59,977 bases of DNA from assembly GCA_964551175.1 (NCBI GenBank), contig CAZKBZ010000004.1, positions 1 to 59,977 of the forward strand, written 5' to 3'. Every line of letters begins with the position of its first letter. Positions within the stretch are counted from its first letter, which is position 1. A program made the translations under genes and the position numbers. The notes beneath the pieces were generated by a model. It was not told the DNA's origin. It saw nothing but the letters and a program-made list of their open reading frames with translations, and made no database searches. The DNA comes from Desulfobulbus_C sp964551175. GTDB lineage: Bacteria > Desulfobacterota > Desulfobulbia > Desulfobulbales > Desulfobulbaceae. Positions 44,544-54,300 of this stretch are shown here, piece by piece.

Positions 44544-45811
44544 GACAACTCCTGACCCAGGGATTCATCCCGTTTCATTTCCGGATACAGGGGAAAAGAG
44601 CCGCAGAGTTCCCGAACCTGTTTTCGGACCTGTCCTATTTCTACCGGCAGCCTGGAGGTGAGGACCAGATTCACCCAGTCAGCAATTTTGACCATCTCCC
44701 GCTCCCTCAAGCCCCTGGTTGTAACCGCCGGGGTACCCAGGCGGATACCGCCGGCGACAAAACGTGACTGGGTGTCAAAGGGAATCGCATTTTTGTTAAC
44801 AGTCAAACCGGCATCTTCAAGCAGATGCTCAGCTTCCTTGCCGGTAATATCCTTGCTCTTTAAATCTATGAGCATCAGGTGGTTGTCGGTTCCGCCGGAC
44901 ACGATCCGGAAACCATGTTCGCTCAACCGATCCGCCAGTATTGAAGCATTTATTACAACCTGCTGCTGATATTCTTTGTATTCCCGGCTCATCGCCTCTT
45001 TAAATGCCACGGCCTTGGCTGCAATCACATGAACAAGGGGGCCACCCTGAATACCAGGGAAAATGTTTGCATCGAGCGCTTTGGCAAATCTCTCCTTTGC
45101 CAGGATCAAGCCGCCCCTGGGGCCCCGCAGGGTTTTGTGAGTTGTGGTGGTGACAAAATCTGCATAGGGTACAGGTGAGGGATGCACACCCGCAGCAACA
45201 AGTCCGGCAATATGGGCCATATCCACCATGAACAGGGCACCGATCTGATCGGCAATCCGACGAAATCCTTCAAAATCAATAATTCTCGGATAAGAGCTGG
45301 CACCTGCTACAATCATTTTTGGCCGGTTCTCAAAGGCGATTCGCTCCACCTCCTCCATATCAATGGTTTCGCTGTCACGTCTGACCCCGTAGGAGACAAA
45401 ATTATACAATTTACCGGAAAAGGAAACCGTGGCACCATGGGTCAGGTGGCCACCATGCGCAAGATCCATACCCAATACCTTGTCGCCGGGTTTAAGCACT
45501 GCAAAATAAACCGCCATATTGGCCTGGCTTCCGGAATGTGGCTGGACATTGGCGTATTCAGCATCAAAAATTGCCCTGGCACGTCTGCATGCCAGTGATT
45601 CAACCTCATCGGCATAATCGCAGCCCCCATAGTAACGTCTGTTGGGGTATCCTTCCGCATATTTGTTTGTAAAAATTGATCCCTGAGCCTCCAGTACTGC
45701 CCGGGATACAATATTTTCAGAGGCAATGAGTTCCAGCTGGTTGGACTGGCGCTCAAGTTCATACTGGATAAACCGATATACATCCGGATCTGTATCTTTT
45801 AAAGCAGTCAT
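44540..45811 (-). CDS. glyA: Serine hydroxymethyltransferase
   Basis: Interconverts serine and glycine with tetrahydrofolate. 423 residues: LIASENIVSRAVLEAQGS, NKYAEGYPNRRYYGGCDY, VDMAHIAGLVAAGVHPSP and the PLP lysine in TTTTHKTLRGPRGG. It sits between a terminator (upstream) and nrdR. Confidence 0.97.
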   Translation of the reverse strand: MTALKDTDPDVYRFIQYELERQSNQLELIASENIVSRAVLEAQGSIFTNKYAEGYPNRRYYGGCDYADEVESLACRRARAIFDAEYANVQPHSGSQANMAVYFAVLKPGDKVLGMDLAHGGHLTHGATVSFSGKLYNFVSYGVRRDSETIDMEEVERIAFENRPKMIVAGASSYPRIIDFEGFRRIADQIGALFMVDMAHIAGLVAAGVHPSPVPYADFVTTTTHKTLRGPRGGLILAKERFAKALDANIFPGIQGGPLVHVIAAKAVAFKEAMSREYKEYQQQVVINASILADRLSEHGFRIVSGGTDNHLMLIDLKSKDITGKEAEHLLEDAGLTVNKNAIPFDTQSRFVAGGIRLGTPAVTTRGLREREMVKIADWVNLVLTSRLPVEIGQVRKQVRELCGSFPLYPEMKRDESLGQELS

Positions 45812-45860
45812 GGCATTTACCTTATGGTTAATAACAACAGCTAACAGCTTACAATCAAAA

Positions 45861-45900
45861 TAAAAAAACCGGCAGCTCCTGTCAGAGGTCTGCCGGTTAA
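45861..45900 (-). terminator. Rho-independent terminator after rpiB
   Basis: On the minus strand a stem AACCGGCAG (45898-45890) with CTGCCGGTT (45875-45867) is followed by a run of T (45868-45862). It separates the fab-rpiB transcript from glyA. Confidence 0.9.
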
Positions 45901-45955
45901 CGTCCCGAATAAACCGTCAGTTTTTCTTCATCTGTTGCCTGACAACAAATTCAGA

Positions 45956-46381
45956 TTAACTTAACTTATCCAGCCTGCGCTGGTGCCGTCCTCCGGCAAA
46001 CTCCGTTTTCACCCAGGTTGCAGCCACGTCCAGGGCTATTTCCTGTCCAAGAACCCTGCCGCCTAAGCAAAGTACGTTGGCATTATTATGCTCCCGGCTC
46101 ATTCTGGCTGTATAGGATTCGTGACAGAGAGCGGCTCGTATATCACGATACCGGTTGGCAGCAATCGACATGCCGATACCGGTACCGCAAATGAGGATTC
46201 CCCGTTCACATTCCCCGCTTTGCACCTTGGAACAGACCGTTTCAGCAAGATCAGGATAATCAACCGACTGGGTATCATAACAGCCCACATCGTCAATATC
46301 TTGACCGATTTCGTTGAGAAACTTAACGATAAGCTGCTTTAACTCAAAGCCGCCATGGTCACTGCCCACTGCTATTTTCAC
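45956..46381 (-). CDS. rpiB: Ribose 5-phosphate isomerase B
   Basis: 141 residues of the RpiB/LacAB family: IAVGSDHGGFELKQLIVKFL, DVGCYDTQSVDYPDLAETVC, ERGILICGTGIGMSIAANRY (active Cys and anion loop) and NNANVLCLGGRVLG. Last gene of the fatty-acid operon before its terminator, 21 bases after fabF. Confidence 0.95.
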   Translation of the reverse strand: MKIAVGSDHGGFELKQLIVKFLNEIGQDIDDVGCYDTQSVDYPDLAETVCSKVQSGECERGILICGTGIGMSIAANRYRDIRAALCHESYTARMSREHNNANVLCLGGRVLGQEIALDVAATWVKTEFAGGRHQRRLDKLS

Positions 46382-46402
46382 GTTTTTCTCCAGGTCCTCT
46401 GA

Positions 46403-47641
46403 CTATTCAAAACGTTTCATTATAATGACACCATTAGTGCCGCCAAAACCAAAAGAATTGGACATTGCCGCCCGGATATTCATCTCCCGTGCACTGTTGG
46501 GCACATAATCAAGATCACAGGCCGGATCAGGACTTTCAAGATTCATGGTCGGGGGAACACACTGATGGTACAGGGTCAGTGCGGTAAAGGCTGATTCAAT
46601 TCCGCCGGCCCCACCCAGCATGTGCCCGGTCATGGATTTGGTGGAACTGATGGCAAGACGTCCGGCATGATCACCAAATACCGTTTTTATGGCAAAGGTT
46701 TCACATCGATCGTTAAGCGGCGTTGACGTGCCATGAGCATTGATATAATCGATGTCATCCGGATTCATCTGCGCATTCTTAAGAGCCATGGTCATACAGA
46801 TAGCGGCACCCTCACCGTTTTCAGGAGGAGCTGCGATATGATAGGCATCACTGGACTGACCGTACCCTATCATTTCGGCATAAATCTTTGCACCACGGGC
46901 ACGGGCTGTTTCCAGTTCTTCCAGCACGATCATGCCCGCTCCCTCGGCAATAATAAAACCGTCCCGGTCAAGATCAAAAGGTCGTGAAGCATGTTCAGGA
47001 TCTTCGTTACGGGTGGACAAGGCCTTCATGGAAGAAAAACCGCCGACGGCAAGGGGACAGATAACCGATTCGGTTCCACCGGTGATGGCAACATCGCAAT
47101 CACCGTATACGATATGACGGAAGGCCTCTCCAACCGCATGGGTACCGGCTGCACAGGCCGTGGAAAGTGAAAGGTTTGGCCCCCTGGCACCAAAACGCAT
47201 GGATATGTGACCGGAAGGCATGTTGGGGATTACCCGGGGAATAAAAAAAGGCGTTATCCTGCGCGGTCCCCGTTCCATCAACACTCCATGATACTCCTCA
47301 ATGGTAGGCAGTCCACCCATGCCGCAGCCGGTAATAACCCCGACCCGCTCTGACATTTCTTCGGTTATGGTAAGGCCGCTGTCCTGGATCGCAAGGTCAG
47401 CAGCAGCAATGCCATACTGGACGAAATGATCCAGGTTCTTGGCCTGCTTTTTCTCAAACCAGTTTGCCGGATCAAAATCCTTGACCTCGGCTGCAATCTG
47501 CGAGGCATGGGCTGAGGCATCAAAGCGGGTAATGGGACCGATCCCGCTGCGCCCGCTCACAAGCCCCTCCCAGGTTTTTTCTGTTCCGGTTCCCAGCGGG
47601 GTAACCAGTCCAACACCTGTTACAACAACCCGTCGTGTCAC
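46403..47641 (-). CDS. fabF: 3-oxoacyl-ACP synthase II (FabF)
   Basis: Chain-elongating condensing enzyme. 412 residues with the Cys-His-His triad: LSTACAAGTHAVGEAFRHI, NAHGTSTPLNDRCET and STKSMTGHMLGGAGGIESA. Directly downstream of acpP. Confidence 0.97.
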   Translation of the reverse strand: MTRRVVVTGVGLVTPLGTGTEKTWEGLVSGRSGIGPITRFDASAHASQIAAEVKDFDPANWFEKKQAKNLDHFVQYGIAAADLAIQDSGLTITEEMSERVGVITGCGMGGLPTIEEYHGVLMERGPRRITPFFIPRVIPNMPSGHISMRFGARGPNLSLSTACAAGTHAVGEAFRHIVYGDCDVAITGGTESVICPLAVGGFSSMKALSTRNEDPEHASRPFDLDRDGFIIAEGAGMIVLEELETARARGAKIYAEMIGYGQSSDAYHIAAPPENGEGAAICMTMALKNAQMNPDDIDYINAHGTSTPLNDRCETFAIKTVFGDHAGRLAISSTKSMTGHMLGGAGGIESAFTALTLYHQCVPPTMNLESPDPACDLDYVPNSAREMNIRAAMSNSFGFGGTNGVIIMKRFE

Positions 47642-47667
47642 TTGTAAAGATCCTGTATAATTATAAA

Positions 47668-47901
47668 TTATGCCTGGAGCTTATTGACAAAATCAATGGC
47701 ATCCTGGACCGTAGCAATTTTCTCTGCCTCTTCATCCGGGATTTCCACATCAAATTCTTCTTCCATGGCCATGATCAGCTCAACCAGATCAAGTGAGTCA
47801 GCACCCAAGTCATCAACAAAAGATGCTCCGGAAACGACCTTGTCTTTATCAACGCTGAGCTGTTCTACAATAATATCGACCATTTTGTCTTCAACTGCCA
47901 T
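47668..47901 (-). CDS. acpP: Acyl carrier protein
   Basis: 77 residues from the ATG at 47901 (AVEDKMVDIIVEQLSV), chosen because GAGGAG lies 7 bases upstream. Phosphopantetheine site DLGADSLDLVELIMAME with Ser. Acidic, four-helix ACP. Confidence 0.97.
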   Translation of the reverse strand: MAVEDKMVDIIVEQLSVDKDKVVSGASFVDDLGADSLDLVELIMAMEEEFDVEIPDEEAEKIATVQDAIDFVNKLQA

Positions 47902-48029
47902 TGTCTTTCTCCTCAAATAAATTAATCAAAAAAATTTCCGGTGCTTGTTTTATTTCCCCGGAATTATCTCCCCCGCCAGAGGCGGCTGACTTCAAGACAG
48001 GGAGCCGGTCCCGGCTCCCTAAACCATTA

Positions 48030-48779
48030 TTAATTTCCCATGTACATGCCACCGTTGACATGCAGTGTCTGACCCGTTATATAACTGCTCTCCTCTGAGG
48101 CAAGATAGCCGGCAGCCGCTGCTACATCTTCAGGAGTTCCCAAGGTGCCAAGGGGAATCTGAGCCTTGATCATCTCCTGGATGTCCTCAGACAGGTCACT
48201 GGTCATATCTGTCACAATATACCCGGGTGCCACACAATTAACCGTAACCTGCCTTACTGCCAGCTCCCTGGCCATTGATTTGGAAAAACCGACAAGCCCG
48301 GCTTTGGCAGCAGCATAATTCACCTGGCCGGCGTTACCAAGAAATCCGATAACGGAAGTTATATTAATAATGCGGCCCCAGCGTTTTTTCATCATGCCAC
48401 GCATCACGGCCTTGCTGCAGATAAAAGCACCTTTAAGGTTGGTGTCCAGCACCGCGTCCCAGTCCCCATCTTTCATCCTGGCCATAAGCCCGTCCCGGGT
48501 GATTCCGGCATTGTTCACCAGAATATCCACTCCACCATAATCCGCAGCAATATTTTTAATCGCCTGCTGAACCACTGTACTGTCTGCCACATCAAAACCG
48601 ATGACAAAACCCTTGCCGCCGGCTGCAGTTACCTGGGCAAGGGTGTCATCAGCTGCGGCTGAATTACTGACATAATTGATTCCAACCACTGCCCCCTGCG
48701 CAGCCAACTGCAGACAGATGGCCCGGCCAATCCCCCGGCTGCCACCAGTCACCAGCGCTGTTTTTCCATCCAGACTCAT
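48030..48779 (-). CDS. fabG: 3-oxoacyl-ACP reductase (FabG)
   Basis: NADPH-dependent reductase of fatty-acid elongation. 249 residues: ALVTGGSRGIGRAICLQLAA, VDILVNNAGITRDGLM, catalytic Ser/Tyr/Lys in NITSVIGFLGNAGQVNYAAA and AKAGLVGFSK. Its start overlaps the etfA stop by four bases. Confidence 0.96.
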   Translation of the reverse strand: MSLDGKTALVTGGSRGIGRAICLQLAAQGAVVGINYVSNSAAADDTLAQVTAAGGKGFVIGFDVADSTVVQQAIKNIAADYGGVDILVNNAGITRDGLMARMKDGDWDAVLDTNLKGAFICSKAVMRGMMKKRWGRIINITSVIGFLGNAGQVNYAAAKAGLVGFSKSMARELAVRQVTVNCVAPGYIVTDMTSDLSEDIQEMIKAQIPLGTLGTPEDVAAAAGYLASEESSYITGQTLHVNGGMYMGN

Positions 48780-49969
48780 ACCCTGCGTTGCTCCTGAATT
48801 TTTTTGGTTAACAAGGGAACAATTTCAAACAGATCACCAACCAGACCATAGGTGGCAATATCAAAAATCGGTGCATTTTCATCCCGATTTATGGCAACAA
48901 CGGTTTCTGCAGACTGCATGCCCACTGCATGCTGAATAGCCCCGGAAATACCGCAGGCAATATAGAGTTTCGGGCAGACTGTTTTGCCGGTCTGGCCGAC
49001 CTGGTGTGGATAACTGATCCAGCCTGCATCTACAGCTGCTCTGGAGGCAGCCACTGCACCATTCAACTCAGCAGCAAGCTCCTGAATCAGTTCAAATCCC
49101 TTCTCACTTTCCACACCCCGTCCCCCGGAAACAAGAATCTCAATTTCCTGAATATTCACCAGTTCGTCTTCACTTATCACGGTTTCCAGAATTTCAACTC
49201 TTGAATCAAGAAGATCACCGGTCAGCTCAACCTCAACTACTTCACCGCTGCGGCCGGGATCAGGCTCGGCCGGCGCCATGACATTAGGCCGCACCGTGGC
49301 CATCTGGGGACGTGAATGGGGACATTCAATAGTGGCCATGATATTGCCGCCAAAAGCCGGTCTGGTCTGCAGCAGCATGCCATCCTCTTCCCGCATGGAC
49401 AGGCCGGTACAGTCTGCGGTCAGGCCTGCTCCCAGTACTGTGGCAACCTGAGGAATGACTGAACGGCCGATGGCGGTGGCTCCGGCAAGCACGACTTCGG
49501 GTTTATACTCGCTGATCAATCGTTCAAGTAGCCGCCCGTACACGTCCTCACGATATTGGGCAAGTTCCGGATGGTCGGCCAGCAAGACGGTATCCGCTCC
49601 GCTGGCAATAAGATCAGCCGCACTGTTGCGGACACCTGAGCCAAAAAGGACTGCTGTCAGCCGGGTGCCACGCTGATCAGCGAGTTTCCGTCCGACTCCC
49701 AGCAATTCAAAGGCCACCGGCGCTATGACGCCATGGCGAAACTCAGCAAAGATCCAGATCCCGGACCAGGAAGAAAGATCAGCCTGTACCTTTTTGTCGA
49801 CTCCTTCAATGTGCAGGGCCTCTACCTCACATTCATCAACACAGGAACCACAGAGGGTACAGGTGTCACCAACCACGGCTACGCCGTCTACCACCGTAAT
49901 GGCGCCAAAGGCACAATTGGCCTCACAGACCCCGCACCCTATACATTTATCCGCATCAACAATGAGCAT
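48776..49969 (-). CDS. etfA: Electron transfer flavoprotein alpha subunit with N-terminal ferredoxin
   Basis: 397 residues. Residues ~1-60 are a two-cluster ferredoxin (KCIGCGVCEANCAFGA; CTLCGSCVDECEVEAL), followed by EtfA with its FAD domain (LYIACGISGAIQHAVG; VVAINRDENAPIFDIATYGL). Ferredoxin-fused EtfA is typical of anaerobes and of ETFs thought to bifurcate electrons. It follows etfB and an acyl-CoA dehydrogenase within the fatty-acid operon. Here the ETF could couple acyl-CoA reduction or oxidation to ferredoxin. Confidence 0.94.
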   Translation of the reverse strand: MLIVDADKCIGCGVCEANCAFGAITVVDGVAVVGDTCTLCGSCVDECEVEALHIEGVDKKVQADLSSWSGIWIFAEFRHGVIAPVAFELLGVGRKLADQRGTRLTAVLFGSGVRNSAADLIASGADTVLLADHPELAQYREDVYGRLLERLISEYKPEVVLAGATAIGRSVIPQVATVLGAGLTADCTGLSMREEDGMLLQTRPAFGGNIMATIECPHSRPQMATVRPNVMAPAEPDPGRSGEVVEVELTGDLLDSRVEILETVISEDELVNIQEIEILVSGGRGVESEKGFELIQELAAELNGAVAASRAAVDAGWISYPHQVGQTGKTVCPKLYIACGISGAIQHAVGMQSAETVVAINRDENAPIFDIATYGLVGDLFEIVPLLTKKIQEQRRV

Positions 49970-50050
49970 CTTTTTTACAAGTAAGAAAGTTAAATATTAA
50001 CCGGTTTGAATCTTTCCTCTGTTAAATCAGGACGCTGCACTACAGTAGAA

Positions 50051-50830
50051 TTACAGATATCCTTTAAGCTGTTCCACCAGCTGATCAACCTGTTCCGCCG
50101 CGGTTCCGGTAAATACCTGTCGATCACCGCGCGGTTCAGGAGAAAAAACATTCACAACCTGGGTCGGAGAACCGGCAAGACCTATGTACCGCTCTTCCGC
50201 ACCGATATCAGCAGCAGAGAGTACAGTAATTTCCGCCTTTTTGGCCTTCATCTTTCCCTTGAGCGACGGCACCCGGGGTTCATTTATATCTTTAACCACG
50301 GTAAACAGTGCGGGCAGAGGAAGACGAATCACATCATAGCCGTCATCCATCATCCGCTCAACCTTGATGGTTGTGTCCGTGGCCTCGCGGGTCTTCTGGA
50401 CACAGGTAACATAAGGCAGTCCCATACGGGAAGCCAGGCCCGGTCCGACCTGGGCCGTGTCACCGTCAATAGCCTGCTTGCCGCAGAGAATAAGATCAAA
50501 CTTACCGATGGTTTCAACGGCTTTAGCCAGGGTATAGGAAGTTGCCCAAGTATCTGCACCGGCAAAGGCACGGTCAGAGACCAGCACACCGGCATCAGCT
50601 CCGCAGGAGATAGCCTCACGCAATACCGCTTCAGCCTGGGGAGGCCCCATGGACAGTACAGTTACCTTGCCGCCAAGTTCTTCCTTCAAGCTGACCGCCT
50701 CCTCAAGAGCATGGCGATCAAAGGGATTCATGATCGCTTCCACATCTTCACGGGCCAGGGTATTGGTCTCAGGATCGAGCCGGACATCCTTGGCATCGGG
50801 CACCTGTTTTACACAGACAATTATATCCAT
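50051..50830 (-). CDS. etfB: Electron transfer flavoprotein beta subunit
   Basis: 259 residues: MDIIVCVKQVPDAKDVRLDP, NPFDRHALEEAV, LILCGKQAIDGDTAQVGPGL and the EtfB signature region VERMMDDGYDVIRLPLPALF. It begins four bases after the acyl-CoA dehydrogenase stop and precedes etfA. Confidence 0.95.
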   Translation of the reverse strand: MDIIVCVKQVPDAKDVRLDPETNTLAREDVEAIMNPFDRHALEEAVSLKEELGGKVTVLSMGPPQAEAVLREAISCGADAGVLVSDRAFAGADTWATSYTLAKAVETIGKFDLILCGKQAIDGDTAQVGPGLASRMGLPYVTCVQKTREATDTTIKVERMMDDGYDVIRLPLPALFTVVKDINEPRVPSLKGKMKAKKAEITVLSAADIGAEERYIGLAGSPTQVVNVFSPEPRGDRQVFTGTAAEQVDQLVEQLKGYL

Positions 50831-50834
50831 AAAT

Positions 50835-51986
50835 CTAAGCGTATTCCTTGTTGAGTTCCTGACCGATCACATTGCGCTGAATCTGATTGGTCCCCTCATA
50901 AATCTGCAGGATCTTGGCATCACGCATCATTTTTTCCACCGGATATTCTTTCATATATCCATATCCACCCAGCACCTGCACTGCATCAGTGGTCACTTTC
51001 ATGGCCATATCCGTGGCAAACACCTTGCACATGGATGAAACTTTGCTCATCTTTTTAGGATGTGCATCAATATGATGTGCAGCGGCATACACCAGCGCCC
51101 GGGCAGCCTCCAGTTCAGTGGCCATGTCTGCCAGCATGTGCTGTACAGCCTGAAAACCGATGACCGGCCTGCCGAACTGTACTCTCTGCTTGGCATAAAC
51201 AACTGCCTCATCAAGGGCTGCCTGGGCAAGGCCTAATCCAAGTGAAGCAATTCCAGGTCGGGAAATATCCAGTGTCTTCATAACGGTAATAAAGCCTGTT
51301 CCTTTCCTGCCCACCAGCCGATCCTTGGGAATCCTGCAGTCCTTCATGATCAGTTCGCGGGTGGCCGAGGAACGAATCCCCATTTTATCTTCCTTCTTGC
51401 CATATGAAAACCCCGGGTCTCCGTCTTCTACTACGAAAATAGAGGCTCCACGGGCACCTTTACTTGGATCGGTCAAGGCAATTATGGAATAGATTTCAGA
51501 CTCGCCTCCATTGGTGATCCACTGCTTGGTACCATTTAAAACCCACTGGTCACCATCAAGTACAGCTGTGGTCTGAATGCCGGAAGCATCGGAACCTGCA
51601 TTGGCCTCGGTCAAACCGAATGCCGCCCACCGTTTTCCCTCGGCAATAACCGGCAGATATTTTTCTTTCATTTCATCACTGCCGGCAATGAGAACCGGAA
51701 AAATTCCCAGTGCACTGGCGGCAAAACTTGTAGCAACCCCTACACAGCCACGAGCAAGTTCTTCCAGGGCAAGTACGATTTCAAAGCAGCCACCCCCAAG
51801 TCCTCCATACTCTTCAGGAACAAAAATGGCAAACAGGTCAGCCTTGGCTATATCCTCCATGATCGAGGTCGCAAACTCATTTTTTTCATCGAGTTCGGCC
51901 CGTTGAGGAATGATTTTTTCCTCTGTAATCTCGCGGGCAGTGTCCTTGATCATCTGTTGTTCTTCTGTAAGAAAATAATCCACCAA
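50835..51986 (-). CDS. Acyl-CoA dehydrogenase (short-chain type)
   Basis: 383 residues, FAD enzyme working with the adjacent ETF: FGLTEANAGSDASGIQTTAV, WITNGGESEIYSIIALTD, RVQFGRPVIGFQAVQHML, VLGGYGYMKEYPVEKMMRDA, and catalytic Glu in IYEGTNQIQRNVI. Sequence resembles butyryl-CoA dehydrogenases. It lies between fabH and etfB where fabD (malonyl-CoA:ACP transacylase) is usually found. Confidence 0.94.
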   Translation of the reverse strand: MVDYFLTEEQQMIKDTAREITEEKIIPQRAELDEKNEFATSIMEDIAKADLFAIFVPEEYGGLGGGCFEIVLALEELARGCVGVATSFAASALGIFPVLIAGSDEMKEKYLPVIAEGKRWAAFGLTEANAGSDASGIQTTAVLDGDQWVLNGTKQWITNGGESEIYSIIALTDPSKGARGASIFVVEDGDPGFSYGKKEDKMGIRSSATRELIMKDCRIPKDRLVGRKGTGFITVMKTLDISRPGIASLGLGLAQAALDEAVVYAKQRVQFGRPVIGFQAVQHMLADMATELEAARALVYAAAHHIDAHPKKMSKVSSMCKVFATDMAMKVTTDAVQVLGGYGYMKEYPVEKMMRDAKILQIYEGTNQIQRNVIGQELNKEYA

Positions 51987-52010
51987 TCTCTCCTTAGCGT
52001 ACCAAAACTG

Positions 52011-52985
52011 TTACCAATACATGAGCATTGAACCCCATGTAAACCCGCCGCCGAATGAACAGAATAAAACCAGATCCCCTTTCTGCAAGCGACCCTGATG
52101 ATTTGCCTCATCAAGTGCTATCGGGATACTGGCAGCGGAAGTATTACCATATTTGTCTACGTTTATGAACACCTTTTCCTGCGCCGCACCAACCCGTTCC
52201 ATTAACTTGCCGAGAATTCGTATATTGGCCTGGTGTGGTATGAACAAAGACACATCGTCCATGGAAACCTGCTGTCGATCAAGCAAGTTATTGACAGCGT
52301 GCTCCATTGCCCGAACCGCGTACTTAAAGACATCACGACCGCTCATCTGGATAAAACATCCCTTCCGGTCGGGATCAAGCAGATCAGGATTACGACTGGC
52401 CGGGCTGTCCATGTACAGCAGTTTCCAGAGCTTACCGTCAGAAAAAAGATTGCTGTCCAGAATTCCACGTTCAGATGAGCCACCTATCACACAGGCTCCG
52501 GCTCCATCGCCAAACAGAATACAGGTATTTCTGTCCTGCCAGTTAACCCTTGCAGATAAGGTTTCAGAACCGACGAGCAGTATCTTCATTTCAGGACGAC
52601 TTGCAATATACTTGTCAGCCAGATCCAGGCCGTACAGATATCCGGAACAGGCGGCATTGAGATCAAAAGCAAAGGCATTTTCAGCACCGATCTCCTCCTG
52701 AACAAAACAACTGCAGGAAGGCATCAACATGTGCGGGGTCATGGTGGCAACAATAATCAGGTCAAGTTCAGCAGCGCTGATCCCTGCTGATTCCAATGCC
52801 ATGACAGCAGCCCGGGAGGCCAGTATATAATTCTGCTCTCCGGGACCTGCAATCCGTCGGGTCCGGATACCTGTACGGCTGGTGATCCACTCATCTGAGG
52901 TATTCACCATCTGTTCAAGATCATTATTGGTCAATACCCGTTCAGGAAGACAGGATCCGGTTCCGAGGACAACAGCTCGATGCAT
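52011..52985 (-). CDS. fabH: 3-oxoacyl-ACP synthase III (FabH)
   Basis: Initiating condensing enzyme of fatty-acid synthesis. 324 residues: GTGSCLPERVLTNNDLE, TRTGIRTRRIAG, active Cys in FDLNAACSGYLYGLDLA, His in LFIPHQANIRI and Asn in YGNTSAASIPIALDEA. Three bases after plsX. Confidence 0.96.
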   Translation of the reverse strand: MHRAVVLGTGSCLPERVLTNNDLEQMVNTSDEWITSRTGIRTRRIAGPGEQNYILASRAAVMALESAGISAAELDLIIVATMTPHMLMPSCSCFVQEEIGAENAFAFDLNAACSGYLYGLDLADKYIASRPEMKILLVGSETLSARVNWQDRNTCILFGDGAGACVIGGSSERGILDSNLFSDGKLWKLLYMDSPASRNPDLLDPDRKGCFIQMSGRDVFKYAVRAMEHAVNNLLDRQQVSMDDVSLFIPHQANIRILGKLMERVGAAQEKVFINVDKYGNTSAASIPIALDEANHQGRLQKGDLVLFCSFGGGFTWGSMLMYW

Positions 52986-52988
52986 GAT

Positions 52989-54002
52989 CTATACCGGAGC
53001 CGCGTACTGCTGCAGGGATTGGAGGATAGAGTCGTTCACCCTGTTTTCGACCATATTCGCTGCCTCACCGATAGCATTGCAGATGGCGACAGAGGAAGAA
53101 GTACCGTGGCAGATAATCCCGATTCCGTTAATGCCCAATAGCGGAGCTCCCCCGTATTCTGCATAATCCACCCGTTTGCGAAAGCTGGCAAAGGCCTTGC
53201 GAATAAAAAAATAACCGATCTTTGCACGCAGGGATTTCATGATTTCAATTTTCAGCATCTGCATGGCTGCTTCGGCAAGTCCTTCACTGATCTTAAGCGA
53301 GATATTGCCGACAAAACCGTCACAGACAATAACATCTACGTCACCTTTGTAGACGTCACGTCCTTCAACATTGCCGATAAAGTTCAAAGAACTGTCCTTA
53401 AGCATATCATGGGTTTTCTTGACCAGAGAATTTCCCTTGCCAGACTCTTCACCGATACTGAGCAGACCTATACGGGGACGATCAATGTTCAGCAGGAGAC
53501 TTGAGCAGGACGAAGCCATGACGGCAAACTGAAACAGGTGCTGAGAACGGCAATCGACATTTGCACCGATGTCCATCAGCATAACCGGATCTTTAAGAGT
53601 GGGAAACAAACTGGCAATTCCCGGTCGGGAAACACCTTTCAGTCGTCCCAGTTTCCGGACAGCGGCAGCCATGGTGGCCCCGGAATTCCCTGCAGAAACC
53701 ACGGCGTCTGCCTGACCGTTTTTAGCCAGCTCAAAGCCCACCATCACGGTGGAGTTTTTTTTCTTTCGCACCGCATCCACGGGAGATTCATGCATGGAAA
53801 CGGTTTGCGGGGCATGGGCAATGGACAGACGATCGGTATCACTTCCGGATCCAATCTTTCGGGCAACCTGCTCTTTAAGCAGATCCTCCGGTCCCAGCAG
53901 AACAACTTCAAGATCTTGGCGCTTGTCGATTGCCAACAATGCACCATCAATCAACAGTTCGGAGCCCAGGTCCCCGCCCATGGCATCAAGGGCGATTCGC
54001 AC
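52989..54002 (-). CDS. plsX: Phosphate acyltransferase PlsX
   Basis: Makes acyl-phosphate from acyl-ACP for phospholipid synthesis. 337 residues: IALDAMGGDLGSELLIDGAL, VVSAGNSGATMAAAVRKLGR, LMDIGANVDCRSQHLFQFAV, VIVCDGFVGNISLKISEG and GGAPLLGINGIGIICHG. Follows rpmF after 8 bases. Confidence 0.97.
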   Translation of the reverse strand: MRIALDAMGGDLGSELLIDGALLAIDKRQDLEVVLLGPEDLLKEQVARKIGSGSDTDRLSIAHAPQTVSMHESPVDAVRKKKNSTVMVGFELAKNGQADAVVSAGNSGATMAAAVRKLGRLKGVSRPGIASLFPTLKDPVMLMDIGANVDCRSQHLFQFAVMASSCSSLLLNIDRPRIGLLSIGEESGKGNSLVKKTHDMLKDSSLNFIGNVEGRDVYKGDVDVIVCDGFVGNISLKISEGLAEAAMQMLKIEIMKSLRAKIGYFFIRKAFASFRKRVDYAEYGGAPLLGINGIGIICHGTSSSVAICNAIGEAANMVENRVNDSILQSLQQYAAPV

Positions 54003-54010
54003 GATTCAAC

Positions 54011-54199
54011 CTACGCGAGTTCATCCTCAATGTGAATAATGGTCTTGCCCTTATAAGTACCACAGGCACCACATAACTGATGCGGCATCTTAGGCTCATC
54101 GCACTCGGGACAACGACCGACACTGGGCCCGGTTAAAAAATCATGAGATCTCCGCTTGCGGGTACGGGAACGTGAATGTCTTCTCTTGGGTAATGCCAT
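54011..54199 (-). CDS. rpmF: Ribosomal protein L32
   Basis: 62 residues: basic N terminus (LPKRRHSRSRTRKRRSHDF) and a zinc ribbon with CPECDEPKMPHQLCGACGTY. GGAGG lies upstream. Standard position between DUF177 and plsX. Confidence 0.97.
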   Translation of the reverse strand: MALPKRRHSRSRTRKRRSHDFLTGPSVGRCPECDEPKMPHQLCGACGTYKGKTIIHIEDELA

Positions 54200-54300
54200 A
54201 ATTTTCCTCCATACATTATTCTACCTGCTGCCCTGATCGGGGAAAAAGCAGGGAATTATCTGATTTCAGCTCGTGAAACGGCACCGGGCCGCATCATGAT

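Noticed and set aside
50006..50854. 282-codon open frame opposite etfB
   Set aside because: Shadow of etfB; no supporting signals.
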